Below, one piece after another: positions 1 through 7,259 of a stretch of DNA of 64,000 bases. Each line of letters starts with the position of its first letter. The stretch's first letter is position 1. The notes under the pieces were generated by a model. It was not told the DNA's origin and ran no database searches. It saw only the letters and a list, made by a program, of their open reading frames with translations. A program made the translations under genes and the position numbers. The DNA is taken from positions 1-64,000 of the forward strand of contig JAOUOD010000006.1 of the NCBI GenBank assembly GCA_029880545.1, written 5' to 3'. The DNA is from Gammaproteobacteria bacterium (GTDB taxonomy: Bacteria; Pseudomonadota; Gammaproteobacteria; Acidiferrobacterales; SZUA-150).

Positions 1-71
1 TCTGGAACTGATACATGATTCCGCCAAACCGCGGAAGTATCTCCCGTCGTTTCCTTATCTGCACTGTTCAT
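1..71 (-). CDS. Partial ORF of the next integron cassette (N-terminal 23 codons)
   Basis: An ATG at 71-69 on the minus strand opens a frame with no stop up to the window edge. It reads MNSADKETTGDTSAVWRNHV and continues. An AGAGGA ribosome-binding site lies a few bases upstream. The frame sits 73 bases inside a cassette whose 5' boundary is the core site at 139-145 and has the same orientation as every other cassette ORF here. The fragment is too short to identify. Confidence 0.55.
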   Translation of the reverse strand, partial: MNSADKETTGDTSAVWRNHVSVP

Positions 72-138
72 ATCTATCCTCTTTCGATAAACAATTAGTG
101 GGTGGCTCAGAGCCCAATTTCTCTTTTCTATTTTGGTG

Positions 139-213
139 ATCTAACGCCTCGCATAACCGGTGATTTGCGAAGCGCAGCGTAGCAAATTGTCCGAGTTTAT
201 GCGTTTGTTAGCT
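139..213 (-). other. attC recombination site of the PD-(D/E)XK/PIN cassette
   Basis: The plus strand carries ATCTAAC at 139-145 and GTTAGCT at 207-213. Read on the minus strand these are R' (GTTAGAT) and R'' (AGCTAAC). The arms TAACGCCTCGCATAACCGG and the complement of CCGAGTTTATGCGTTTGTTA pair imperfectly, with the small bulges typical of attC. An inner ATTTGC/GCAAAT stem adds to the hairpin. R'' is the exact complement of the core at 2656-2662, where this cassette starts. Confidence 0.85.
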
Positions 214-235
214 GTACCCATGTGTCGGACATATT

Positions 236-2581
236 TCAAGGTTTCCTCCTAACCCTTTTTAAGTATTTTTGCTTCTTTTTTTCTTTTTCTTCGTATTCTA
301 TTACCTGACGCCTTAAATCCTCGTTTTCTTTTCTTGTACGATTCATATTCTCTATTAAGTCATTAACTCTGCCACTAAACCTGTATTCTTTTTGAATTAA
401 CTCGTTTACAACCACAAGATCACTTTCCGTAATTTCACCGGTGTTTTCATCGTGAAGTATTTTAGTTGTAATGTCTTGCAAATCTCTTTTTAGCCTAGTT
501 ACTTTTGTTCCTCTTAAATCGCATCCAAGATCAATGACCCTTTTTATTTCATCCCAGCCATCATTAATGGCGTAATGAAGAAACGGATTAAATAATATGG
601 ATGAAACATCCTTGTATTCAAGATTATTAGAAAGCTCTAACTCCATGTATGACAATATAACAAGAGGTTTAATGTAGAAGCTTCTATAGATACCAAGATC
701 TTTGGCGGATTTTAGTGCGCGGGTTGATGTTGTAATAACACTGTGATTATTCTTTTTGTAAAAACTCATATACATTAATGCGTCGGTTCGTGCGATCCGG
801 GTATTTTCAGCCTCATCCCTAAATCCCGACTTTTCTGTTTCTAGTGTTAGCCCTAATATTTTTTCTTGTAGCTCAGCGCGCAAAGGATCAACGCCACTAG
901 CCAATTCTTCGTTTTGTTCTAGCGTCAAATATTTTATGTTTTCAGAAATCTCATCTTCTATATATCCTTTTATAAATTCAAGGCTATCTTTTTCGTCGTA
1001 AAAATTTCTCAAATATACATTAAAGGTAACATCTAGATCTTCCTGAGGTCTATTAAAGTAAGACTCAACAAATACATTGTTGACTTTTTCAAGGAGGAGA
1101 TCCAGGTCGAGTTTTTCGTTTGTGCTAGAAAAATACTGATAGCTTCTGTGCGCGTATTTGGCATGCACACATACTTCTTCCAATATTTCTATAGGTATTA
1201 TGATCTTCGCGCTACTTTTTAGAAGTATTTCAATAATCCTACGGTAGGATGGTGACTTTTGTGAATGTGTAGCAACCAAATTTAATACAAAATCAGTATC
1301 AAGGACATATGTCTTACCAGAGTGCGTGGTTCCTCTAGTAGTATTTACTTTTGGATCCAGTCCTATTAGTTGCAATCCAAGATATGTTTTTCGTATTTTA
1401 TCTAAAATTGGCTTAATTTTTAGTGCTGGATTGCTCAGCAATCTACCGAGCACCAAAATTAGATGATCTGATACCTCTTTTGATAAATTATTTTTTGACC
1501 TATGTAAAAGCAATGAATTAACTTGTTCGTCTGTAATGTCACCATTCTCAACCAACACATCATAAGCATAAAGCTTATGAAACCCAACGATTGAGTCAAT
1601 TACGTTCGTTTTCACAATTTCTTTTTGTTCTTCGCTCAATTCCAACCCAATGGTCTTACCTAACTCATTCAATACCCACTGTGTTAATATATGAAAATCA
1701 TCATGAATCCCTTTATCACTCTGTTGCATTTTTTGCGAATAGTCATTGCTTACGTATAGTTTTCCCCCATCACTAACAATTAGTTTCTTTTTCGTTAATC
1801 TAGTCAATGTGGCAGTAATTTTATTTTTGTCCAAATTTACCTTTATCGATTTTTTGAGCTCAGTATAAATATCTTCACTTGTGATTGTTTCACTTCTGTT
1901 TACAGTCAGATCGTATATTAATACAAGAACAAGTGTGTCAAATATTTGCTTGTTAGTAAGATTGATTTGCACACCCTCTTTAGTCATTAAATAGGATATT
2001 TTTAGCAAGGCAGTTTGATATGATGTGACTTCATTGTCAGTCATTTCCACTAAAGAAGGTGCGTATAGTGCTCTGTGAATGTCTTCAATTTTAATGGAAT
2101 CTGATTTATTGAATATATGATTGTATAATCCATACCCATGGATTAAGTCTATAAGTTCATTGCCATTTTTTAGCTGTATGAATTCGTCATTCTTTTTGTT
2201 TGCTAATAAAGTTTTTGATTTCCATTTCGACCACCAAGTCTGCTCATCTATAGGTAAAGTAATAGGAATACACAAAATCCATTTTTTCATTTCATATGAT
2301 GGCGAATTTATCGCGGTTTTAAACGACTCCCTAATTTGGTCCTTCTGTGAATCTCCAAACTGCTCGATAAAGAATTTGCATTGAATTACAATAATCGGTT
2401 CAACTCCGATGTTTCCAACCAATATATCGATCCCACCATCACCCTGTTTAACAGCCACCTGCTGTACGTTTTTACTAACATATATTTTTCTAAAGAGGGT
2501 TTCACATGCTTTTTCAAAAGCGGCTCTCGCCCCCTCAACTCCTCCATGGGTAATTTTAAAATCATTCCAGCTATCAGACAT
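236..2581 (-). CDS. Large cassette-borne protein with PD-(D/E)XK and PIN-like nuclease regions, candidate defence effector
   Basis: 781 residues. Seen: residues 10-150 resemble Mrr-type restriction endonucleases, with GDGGID (D52), then a strand ending in QCK (Q67-K69), the D...QxK form of the PD-(D/E)XK core. Residues about 205-285 look like a winged helix. Residues about 423-640 resemble a PIN domain: VLDTD (D428, D430), an acidic EILEEV helix (E468/E469), TDA (D600) and the VITTST strand, where the usual last Asp is Thr. The C-terminus (about 735-781) is a charged coiled coil. Known: both folds cut nucleic acid, and such fusions are common in phage defence. Inferred: a two-nuclease defence protein. 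At about 2.5 kb the cassette is very large for an integron. The AT-rich codon use differs from the chromosome. The start ATG lies about 80 bases inside the cassette. No named family is recognised for the full length. Confidence 0.7.
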   Translation of the reverse strand: MSDSWNDFKITHGGVEGARAAFEKACETLFRKIYVSKNVQQVAVKQGDGGIDILVGNIGVEPIIVIQCKFFIEQFGDSQKDQIRESFKTAINSPSYEMKKWILCIPITLPIDEQTWWSKWKSKTLLANKKNDEFIQLKNGNELIDLIHGYGLYNHIFNKSDSIKIEDIHRALYAPSLVEMTDNEVTSYQTALLKISYLMTKEGVQINLTNKQIFDTLVLVLIYDLTVNRSETITSEDIYTELKKSIKVNLDKNKITATLTRLTKKKLIVSDGGKLYVSNDYSQKMQQSDKGIHDDFHILTQWVLNELGKTIGLELSEEQKEIVKTNVIDSIVGFHKLYAYDVLVENGDITDEQVNSLLLHRSKNNLSKEVSDHLILVLGRLLSNPALKIKPILDKIRKTYLGLQLIGLDPKVNTTRGTTHSGKTYVLDTDFVLNLVATHSQKSPSYRRIIEILLKSSAKIIIPIEILEEVCVHAKYAHRSYQYFSSTNEKLDLDLLLEKVNNVFVESYFNRPQEDLDVTFNVYLRNFYDEKDSLEFIKGYIEDEISENIKYLTLEQNEELASGVDPLRAELQEKILGLTLETEKSGFRDEAENTRIARTDALMYMSFYKKNNHSVITTSTRALKSAKDLGIYRSFYIKPLVILSYMELELSNNLEYKDVSSILFNPFLHYAINDGWDEIKRVIDLGCDLRGTKVTRLKRDLQDITTKILHDENTGEITESDLVVVNELIQKEYRFSGRVNDLIENMNRTRKENEDLRRQVIEYEEKEKKKQKYLKRVRRKP

Positions 2582-2655
2582 AATGTTACCTTGGTATTAT
2601 TGAATTCATGACCTGTCTATATCGCCTTGCCGTTAAACCTACTGGTTCTACTTTC

Positions 2656-2716
2656 AGCTAACGTTTAAGCTGTGCGGCGCGACGACAGGAGCGTCCGAAC
2701 GAGCGCATTGTTAGCT
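2656..2716 (-). other. attC site of the Shedu cassette
   Basis: Cores AGCTAAC at 2656-2662 and GTTAGCT at 2710-2716 on the plus strand enclose a short 61-bp site. The arm pairing is weaker than in the other attC sites. R'' is the exact complement of the core at 3891-3897 that opens the Shedu cassette, and the Shedu stop codon lies inside R''. Confidence 0.75.
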
Positions 2717-3874
2717 TTGGTTGTGCCTGACAATGAATTTTGCTCGTTCATATAGCTCATCAAATGTAATAATTTCTGGATTAGTTGTATTCTTTCTTAG
2801 CAACTCAAAAGACCTCAGTTTGTCTTTGTTTACACCATGCTCTGAAACAAATTCATTCATGCTACCAATAACCAGATAAGACTTTGGCTGATAGTTGTAG
2901 ATTTCTTCACCCGTTGGGTTCCCCTCTTTGTCACTTGGGTTAATTTTAACTGACAAGTTCTCTACTGCTGAAGCCACGGTACCTTGAACCTGTGCTATAG
3001 CTCCAGCAAGCTCTTTTGATGGAGCCCAACACCCTGTTCTATACGGTTTGTTCTCAAGTAATTCTGTCGCGTGTGTTTTAATTTCTATAAAACACAAGTT
3101 AGAAATAATTCCTTTTGTTTTCATTAGTGCATCTACTCGCTTACCATGTGAGTCGACGCTATGACCTTGAACAATTTGCTCTAATTTTTTGTCATCGAGA
3201 CTTGACAGAAAAATGTAACCTAAACCGTAACCAAAGACCCATGGGTTCTTTTCGAAATATTTTTGCCATAGCCCTTCGGCGGTTGTTTGATACTTTTGTT
3301 GTAAATCTGAAAAATAATCTGAATTTACCAATAATTTTTCATAAACATCTAGTTGTTTTTTTCTATATCCAACAGCAACGATGTCTTCTTTGGTTATTTC
3401 AGATTTTAGTACTTCTGTAAATATTTCTTGATTTTCGTGTATCAGTCTTTTTGCCTGATTGTTTGAAACAACAAGGTTCTTTAATTCTTCATCTGTTAGG
3501 TCTATTCGGCCTCTTGTTTTTAGTTGTACTGAGTGAATGTTGTTTAAAAACTCTATTAGTTTGTCTATTTCTTCACCAACAAAGGAGAAGCTCGCATTAT
3601 GCGGCTTTTCTGTGGCGATGGTATAACCCTGAATGCTTAGTACAAATAGACTTCTATCATCCTCAAAGAATTTTGCAGTTATTTTACTTTTTGCGTCGTC
3701 TTTATGACGCAAGACCATCTCATCTTTTATTTTTGCAAACGCGTAACTCGTTGGCGATTCTATCAGTTTTGTGGCGATTCTTATTTGGCGAGAATCATCA
3801 CCAAATGAAGTAAGACTAGGACTTATATAAGTCTTTCCTTCTTTCGGATTTTCGTAGTTGTCTGAATCGCTCAT
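2711..3874 (-). CDS. sduA: Shedu-family (DUF4263) anti-phage nuclease
   Basis: 387 residues. The C-terminal half carries the DUF4263 signature: NPWVFGYGL at 210-218, GKRVDALM at 244-251 (D248), CFIEIKTH at 261-268 (E264, K266), GCWAPSKEL from 281 and the helix AGAIAQVQ to 297. D248-E264-x-K266 form the expected PD-(D/E)XK catalytic core. The N-terminal roughly 190 residues are a variable sensor or assembly region. Known: Shedu (SduA) is a single-gene phage-defence system with nuclease activity. It is the only ORF of its cassette, and its TAA overlaps the attC R'' core. Weak point: the N-terminal part is not assigned to any family. Confidence 0.85.
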   Translation of the reverse strand: MSDSDNYENPKEGKTYISPSLTSFGDDSRQIRIATKLIESPTSYAFAKIKDEMVLRHKDDAKSKITAKFFEDDRSLFVLSIQGYTIATEKPHNASFSFVGEEIDKLIEFLNNIHSVQLKTRGRIDLTDEELKNLVVSNNQAKRLIHENQEIFTEVLKSEITKEDIVAVGYRKKQLDVYEKLLVNSDYFSDLQQKYQTTAEGLWQKYFEKNPWVFGYGLGYIFLSSLDDKKLEQIVQGHSVDSHGKRVDALMKTKGIISNLCFIEIKTHATELLENKPYRTGCWAPSKELAGAIAQVQGTVASAVENLSVKINPSDKEGNPTGEEIYNYQPKSYLVIGSMNEFVSEHGVNKDKLRSFELLRKNTTNPEIITFDELYERAKFIVRHNQS

Positions 3875-3890
3875 GGTTTTTGTCTTGTAA

Positions 3891-3994
3891 AGCTAACGCC
3901 AAACTAAGCCGACCGCTGGAGCGGTGCGTATTTTGTGCGATTTTGCACAAAATATGTGCCGCGGAAGTGGGTCGGCTTGAGTGACTTGTTAGAA
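3891..3994 (-). other. attC site of the KOW-like cassette
   Basis: The outer arms TAACGCCAAACTAAGCCGAC (3894-3913) and the complement of GTCGGCTTGAGTGACTTGTTA pair over most of their length. The 104-bp site also contains an inner palindrome, TTTTGTGC...GCACAAAA. R'' (GTTAGAA on the plus strand, 3988-3994) complements the core at 4223-4229. Confidence 0.9.
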
Positions 3995-4219
3995 GTTGAT
4001 TTTCTCAATATTTGTTTGTTTTTCTTCAACATCTTTTCCTGTCTCCAGTTCTATTATAAGCAATGGGTCTTCGCCTAATTCTATGATGCTAACAACTACC
4101 CCTCTTTTCCCTTTGTTCATGCCATTAACAACAAGGACTGGATCATTATGCTCTAGATCTAACCCGTCTACTGGAAGATGAGATAAAAAATCATTGTGTT
4201 GCTGTATTGTTGGTTTCAT
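3989..4219 (-). CDS. Small cassette protein with a KOW/SH3-like barrel
   Basis: 76 residues. The stretch DPVLVVNGMNKGKRGVVVSI (about 26-45) followed by LLIIELETGKDVE has the turn-glycine pattern of KOW or SH3-like barrels. No catalytic residues are visible. It is the sole ORF of its cassette: the ATG lies about 10 bases inside the 5' boundary, with no clear Shine-Dalgarno sequence, and the TAA overlaps the attC. Function unknown. Confidence 0.7.
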   Translation of the reverse strand: MKPTIQQHNDFLSHLPVDGLDLEHNDPVLVVNGMNKGKRGVVVSIIELGEDPLLIIELETGKDVEEKQTNIEKINF

Positions 4220-4222
4220 GAC

Positions 4223-4303
4223 TTCTAACGTTGTGTTAAGGGGCGCGCCGCTTTTGGCGCGTCCCAGCGACCGAAGGGAGCGAACTTGAACACCTTGTTA
4301 GAG
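4223..4303 (-). other. attC site of the Imm32-like cassette
   Basis: Plus-strand cores TTCTAAC (4223-4229) and GTTAGAG (4297-4303). The arms share GTGTTAAG and its mate CTTGAACAC, with single-base bulges. R'' complements the core at 4599-4605, which opens this cassette. Confidence 0.88.
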
Positions 4304-4588
4304 TTATCCAAGTTTGTGTTTTACTTTCCATTCCTCATTCCACCCATATATTTTTAGATGGTGAACTTGGTGTTTCTCGTCTTCTTGATCTGAAAGCTTT
4401 GTAGTGGTTAGTTCTCCACCACCCCATTCCTCTGTGAAAAAGTGTGAATGCGGGCAATCATTTTTTTCTAATTGCACTTTCAACCGGTCTAGTTCTTTCA
4501 ATAAATAGTTGACCCCGGCCAAGTCCAGATGCATGAAAATCTGCGTTCCATCTTCGTCGGTCACTAAGCTCAACAGGTGTTTATTCAT
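4304..4588 (-). CDS. Imm32-like small protein (possible immunity protein)
   Basis: 94 residues. It has an N-terminal beta-alpha unit (IFMHLDLAGVNYLLKELDRL), then HSHFFTEEWGGGELTTTKL and HHLKIYGW. From memory the (H)xHxxTxxWGGxELT...NHLKIYGW pattern is that of proteins annotated as Imm32 family immunity proteins, which protect against polymorphic toxins. No toxin gene lies in the visible part of the array, so an orphan immunity cassette is the simplest reading. The TAA directly abuts the attC. The family assignment rests on a remembered motif and should be treated as tentative. Confidence 0.6.
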   Translation of the reverse strand: MNKHLLSLVTDEDGTQIFMHLDLAGVNYLLKELDRLKVQLEKNDCPHSHFFTEEWGGGELTTTKLSDQEDEKHQVHHLKIYGWNEEWKVKHKLG

Positions 4589-4598
4589 GTGTTTTTAA

Positions 4599-4679
4599 CT
4601 CTAACGTTTGAGGCCATGCGCGACCAACACCGCGAACGAAGTAAGCGGTGGGGCGTCGCGATGGGCCGACTTGTTATAT
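4599..4679 (-). other. attC site of the 102-residue membrane-protein cassette
   Basis: Cores CTCTAAC (4599-4605) and GTTATAT (4673-4679) on the plus strand. The arms TAACGTTTGAGGCC...GCGCGAC and the complement of GTCGCGATGGGCCGACTTGTTA pair with bulges, and an inner CACCGC/GCGGTG stem follows. R'' complements the core at 4996-5002. Confidence 0.9.
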
Positions 4680-4982
4680 GCGTGTCCAGGCATAATAGGC
4701 CATTAACAAGATAAATGAACCAAAAACAATAATTGCTCCGATTGCAAGAGCCTTTGCTATATAAGCCTCAGGTTTTGGAATTGAGCTAGTATAAAATTTA
4801 GCAATGGCCTCTTTTAAATTGTAACCTTGAAAAGCATTTTTTACCGCTTGTTCCTGTGAATCTTCATTCTTTGCTTTTAATTCTTCATTTTTCTTTCGCG
4901 ACCAGCGAGCCGCCTTAATCATACCAAAACCCATTAGAGGGACTAAAATAAATATTAGTATTATTGGTATGTAATTGTTCAT
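4674..4982 (-). CDS. Small two-TM cassette protein of unknown function
   Basis: 102 residues. An N-terminal hydrophobic segment (IPIILIFILVPLMGFGMI, about 5-22) is followed by a basic and charged linker (about 25-65) and a second segment (ALAIGAIIVFGSFILLMAYY, about 77-97). This makes a hairpin membrane topology with a soluble loop. No family is recognised. Small membrane proteins are common in integron cassettes. The TAA overlaps attC R''. Confidence 0.7.
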   Translation of the reverse strand: MNNYIPIILIFILVPLMGFGMIKAARWSRKKNEELKAKNEDSQEQAVKNAFQGYNLKEAIAKFYTSSIPKPEAYIAKALAIGAIIVFGSFILLMAYYAWTRI

Positions 4983-4995
4983 TATTTATTAACGC

Positions 4996-5073
4996 ATATA
5001 ACGATTGAATGCACCGGCGACAATGACCGCGGCGAAGCCGCGGTTTGGCGTCCGGTGGCATGACTTGTTATGT
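4996..5073 (-). other. attC site of the first cassette
   Basis: Plus-strand cores ATATAAC (4996-5002) and GTTATGT (5067-5073). The arms TAACGATTGAATGCACCGG and the complement of CCGGTGGCATGACTTGTTA pair with the usual bulges, and an inner ACCGCGGC/GCCGCGGT stem follows. R'' exactly complements the attI-side core at 5403-5409. This is the best-formed attC in the array. Confidence 0.92.
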
Positions 5074-5080
5074 GTTTTCT

Positions 5081-5389
5081 TCATTTATTACAGTTCGGGC
5101 ACTTAGATTGTTTTAGTAACCAGTGAACCCACTCATTGTGGCTTTTACCACTTACACCTTGCCAAACCCACGGAGATTTACAATTAGGGCACCGAATTGA
5201 AACGCAGCCATAAATGAAAGTACCGAGGCCGATAAAAATACCAGACAACACTAGAGAAAACCCCAGTGCTCTAGACTCTAAGTTAGCAAGGCCAATAAAC
5301 ATGATGGTGCCGCCTACAACAGCGCCCCAAAAGAATATATTAGCTTTCCACCACTGACCGGTTTTTTTAATTATTGATTCGTTGTACAT
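5081..5389 (-). CDS. First-cassette small membrane protein with a C-terminal zinc ribbon
   Basis: 102 residues. Two hydrophobic segments (about 16-34 and 43-62) precede a C-terminal CPNC...CPNC ribbon (cysteines at about 72, 75, 97 and 100) that should bind one zinc. It is the attI-proximal cassette and so the most recently inserted by the usual logic. The ATG follows the recombination core by about 15 bases without a visible Shine-Dalgarno sequence, so it may depend on an upstream integron promoter. Function unknown. Confidence 0.7.
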   Translation of the reverse strand: MYNESIIKKTGQWWKANIFFWGAVVGGTIMFIGLANLESRALGFSLVLSGIFIGLGTFIYGCVSIRCPNCKSPWVWQGVSGKSHNEWVHWLLKQSKCPNCNK

Positions 5390-5402
5390 ATTTTATTTAT
5401 AC

Positions 5403-5421
5403 ACATAACAGTATGTTATAC
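5403..5421 (-). other. attI site of the integron
   Basis: Read on the minus strand, GTATAAC (complement of 5415-5421), a 5-base spacer and GTTATGT (complement of 5409-5403) form facing L and R integrase boxes. R is the insertion point of the first cassette, whose own attC R'' complements it. The position between the intI 5' end and the first cassette is the canonical one. The full extent of attI is not defined by sequence alone. Confidence 0.75.
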
Positions 5422-5469
5422 AGAGTCTGTATAGCACCCGAAAATCCGGAGATATACAGACGCTGTATA
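5417..5469. promoter_or_regulatory. Twin 17-bp inverted repeats in attI / the intI promoter
   Basis: TATACAG-AGT-CTGTATA at 5417-5433 and TATACAG-ACG-CTGTATA at 5453-5469 are two perfect 7-3-7 palindromes, with starts 36 bp apart. The first overlaps the attI L box. They lie 98-150 bp upstream of the intI start. The half-site order (ACAG-N3-CTGT) is the reverse of an enterobacterial LexA box (CTGT-N8-ACAG). A third palindrome, ATGCCA-ACTAC-TGGCAT, follows at 5482-5498. They may be operators or accessory integrase-binding sites. Confidence 0.7.
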
Positions 5470-5567
5470 GTTCAATATACGATGCCAACTACTGGCATTC
5501 CCCCTGGTAACTCATTATCATAACTGCCTAATATAAAAGTAGCACACTAAATATGGAGATTGAAGCT

Positions 5568-6965
5568 ATGGCAATGGACTCTGCCGCGGCGTCTGGTTCC
5601 GTGCGCCGTTTCTGGGATAAGTATCTAATTTTACTCGGTAAAAACAACATAAAGCCAACTGCTCAGCGGTGGTATGTTCGGCGAGTTGAGCAATATATTG
5701 ATCACTATCAAGGGGTAAAATTATCTACCCATACCGCTGAACATGTTACTGACTATTTTCGTGAAATAGGCAGTCAAACGACTCTAAAAGACTGGCAATA
5801 TGCCCAGGTTGTCGATGCTATACAGCTATTATTCGGTGGACTTATCCACAGCCCATGGGCCAAAGACTACGATTGGCAGCATTGGCAGGCGTTTGCCAGA
5901 ACCCTTGAGCCTGACCACCCTACTATAATCAAGGATATCAGCAACCTGCAATCAGAGAACCTGGCTGACAGTTATCGTGGGTCCCTGGTTCGCAATATGT
6001 CTCGCCAGAATCCTGAATACATCAACAAACTAATCGCTGTTATACGCAGTCGAGATCTGGCGCTCACCACTGAGCGCAGCTACCTGCACTGGGTTTGCCG
6101 TTTTCTCTCTTATCATAAAGATGCAACAACGTACGCCGATCAACATATTATTGACTATATAGAACAGCTTGTTATCCGCCGGGATGTATCGGCCAGCACC
6201 CAATCACAGGCACTTAACGCGCTCGTCTTTTTTTATCGTCATGTACTGGAGCAGGAAGTTGGCGATATTCAGAATTTTGTGCGGGCTCGCAGACCAAAGC
6301 GACTCCCTGTAGTGCTGAGTCGTGATGAAGTCAGGGATGTCATGTCACACATGAAAGGAACTCATTATCTTATGTCCAGTCTGTTGTACGGTGCCGGCCT
6401 GCGACTGATGGAATGTGTGCGATTGCGCGTAATGGATATTGATTTTGCCTACGAGCAAATCAGGGTATGCGATGGTAAAGGCAAAAAAGACAGAATTGTT
6501 CCCCTGCCTTCCTCAGTCAAGCTGTTGCTTTCATCTCATCTTGATGAAAGAAAAAAACTGCACGAAAAGGATCTCGAAAACGGCCATGGTGAAATCTATT
6601 TACCTGCCGCGCTGGCGCGCAAGTACCCTCACGCGCCTTCTGACTGGCGCTGGCAATACGTATTCTGCTCAACCATGGTGGCCTACGATTCACGTTCAGG
6701 TAAAACACGTCGCCATCATCTTCACCAGACGGCTTTGCAGAAAATTATTCGCGATTCAGCCAGGAAGGCCGGTATATGCAAGCGTGTTACAACACACACC
6801 TTTCGTCACTCATTTGCCACGCATTTACTGGAGGATGGTTACGACATTCGCACGGTGCAGGAACTGCTGGGGCATTCTGATGTGTCCACCACCATGATTT
6901 ATACCCACGTGCTGAACAAGGGCGCCAATGCTGTGAAGAGCCCAATGGACAGTCTGAATATGTGA
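5568..6965 (+). CDS. intI: Integron integrase (IntI) with an extra N-terminal domain
   Basis: A tyrosine recombinase that joins attC to attI. Positions are counted from the ATG at 5553. Catalytic residues are visible: R284 (AGLRLME), K in KGKKDR, H415 and R418 (HTFRHS), H441 (LLGHS) and Y450 (MIYTHV). The IntI-specific insert [19 protein letters not shown] (about 353-371), which binds the flipped bases of attC, is present. IntI proteins usually have about 320-340 residues; this one has about 465. The extra N-terminal roughly 150 residues (about 20-115) look like a second SAM-like core-binding domain ahead of the usual one (150-245). GGAG at 5555-5558 favours the ATG at 5568 over 5553. It is transcribed divergently from the cassettes, as expected. 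Confidence 0.93.
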   Translation: MAMDSAAASGSVRRFWDKYLILLGKNNIKPTAQRWYVRRVEQYIDHYQGVKLSTHTAEHVTDYFREIGSQTTLKDWQYAQVVDAIQLLFGGLIHSPWAKDYDWQHWQAFARTLEPDHPTIIKDISNLQSENLADSYRGSLVRNMSRQNPEYINKLIAVIRSRDLALTTERSYLHWVCRFLSYHKDATTYADQHIIDYIEQLVIRRDVSASTQSQALNALVFFYRHVLEQEVGDIQNFVRARRPKRLPVVLSRDEVRDVMSHMKGTHYLMSSLLYGAGLRLMECVRLRVMDIDFAYEQIRVCDGKGKKDRIVPLPSSVKLLLSSHLDERKKLHEKDLENGHGEIYLPAALARKYPHAPSDWRWQYVFCSTMVAYDSRSGKTRRHHLHQTALQKIIRDSARKAGICKRVTTHTFRHSFATHLLEDGYDIRTVQELLGHSDVSTTMIYTHVLNKGANAVKSPMDSLNM

Positions 6966-7259
6966 CACAGATTCCTGGATCCCGGCGCCTGGAGTCGGTG
7001 ACGAAGGCGGCCATAATAAAACTCCGCAGGAGGTTTTATGGCGTGCATGGAATTACTCTCACGCCCCGGGCCTGCTCTGCCGAATTGACTATCTTGAGGC
7101 CGCTTCCGGGATGACGGTGCAGGTTGTGTGGCGGAATAGATAAACAGCTGCGCCCTACTCTGCTTTTACAGTCAGGGGCGCCTGCTGGAGGACATGGAAG
7201 GTTGAGGTACGGCGCAATAGAAAAAGCAATTGCGCCCTACTCGGCTACGCTCCCTTTGG
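6966..7259. other. Intergenic region between intI and lysS with short repeats
   Basis: About 290 bp without a convincing gene. AAAACTCC-GCA-GGAGGTTTT at about 7019-7038 is a possible intI terminator. The 12-mer TGCGCCCTACTC occurs twice (7149-7160 and 7231-7242). The second copy adjoins a hairpin, GGCGCAAT...ATTGCGCC (7211-7234), with an A-rich loop, which lies just after the lysS stop. It looks like the remains of a repeat element. Confidence 0.5.

Noticed and set aside
5417-5469. LexA box reading of the TATACAG palindromes
   Set aside because: The half sites run ACAG-N3-CTGT, not CTGT-N8-ACAG, so the known enterobacterial LexA spacing is not met.
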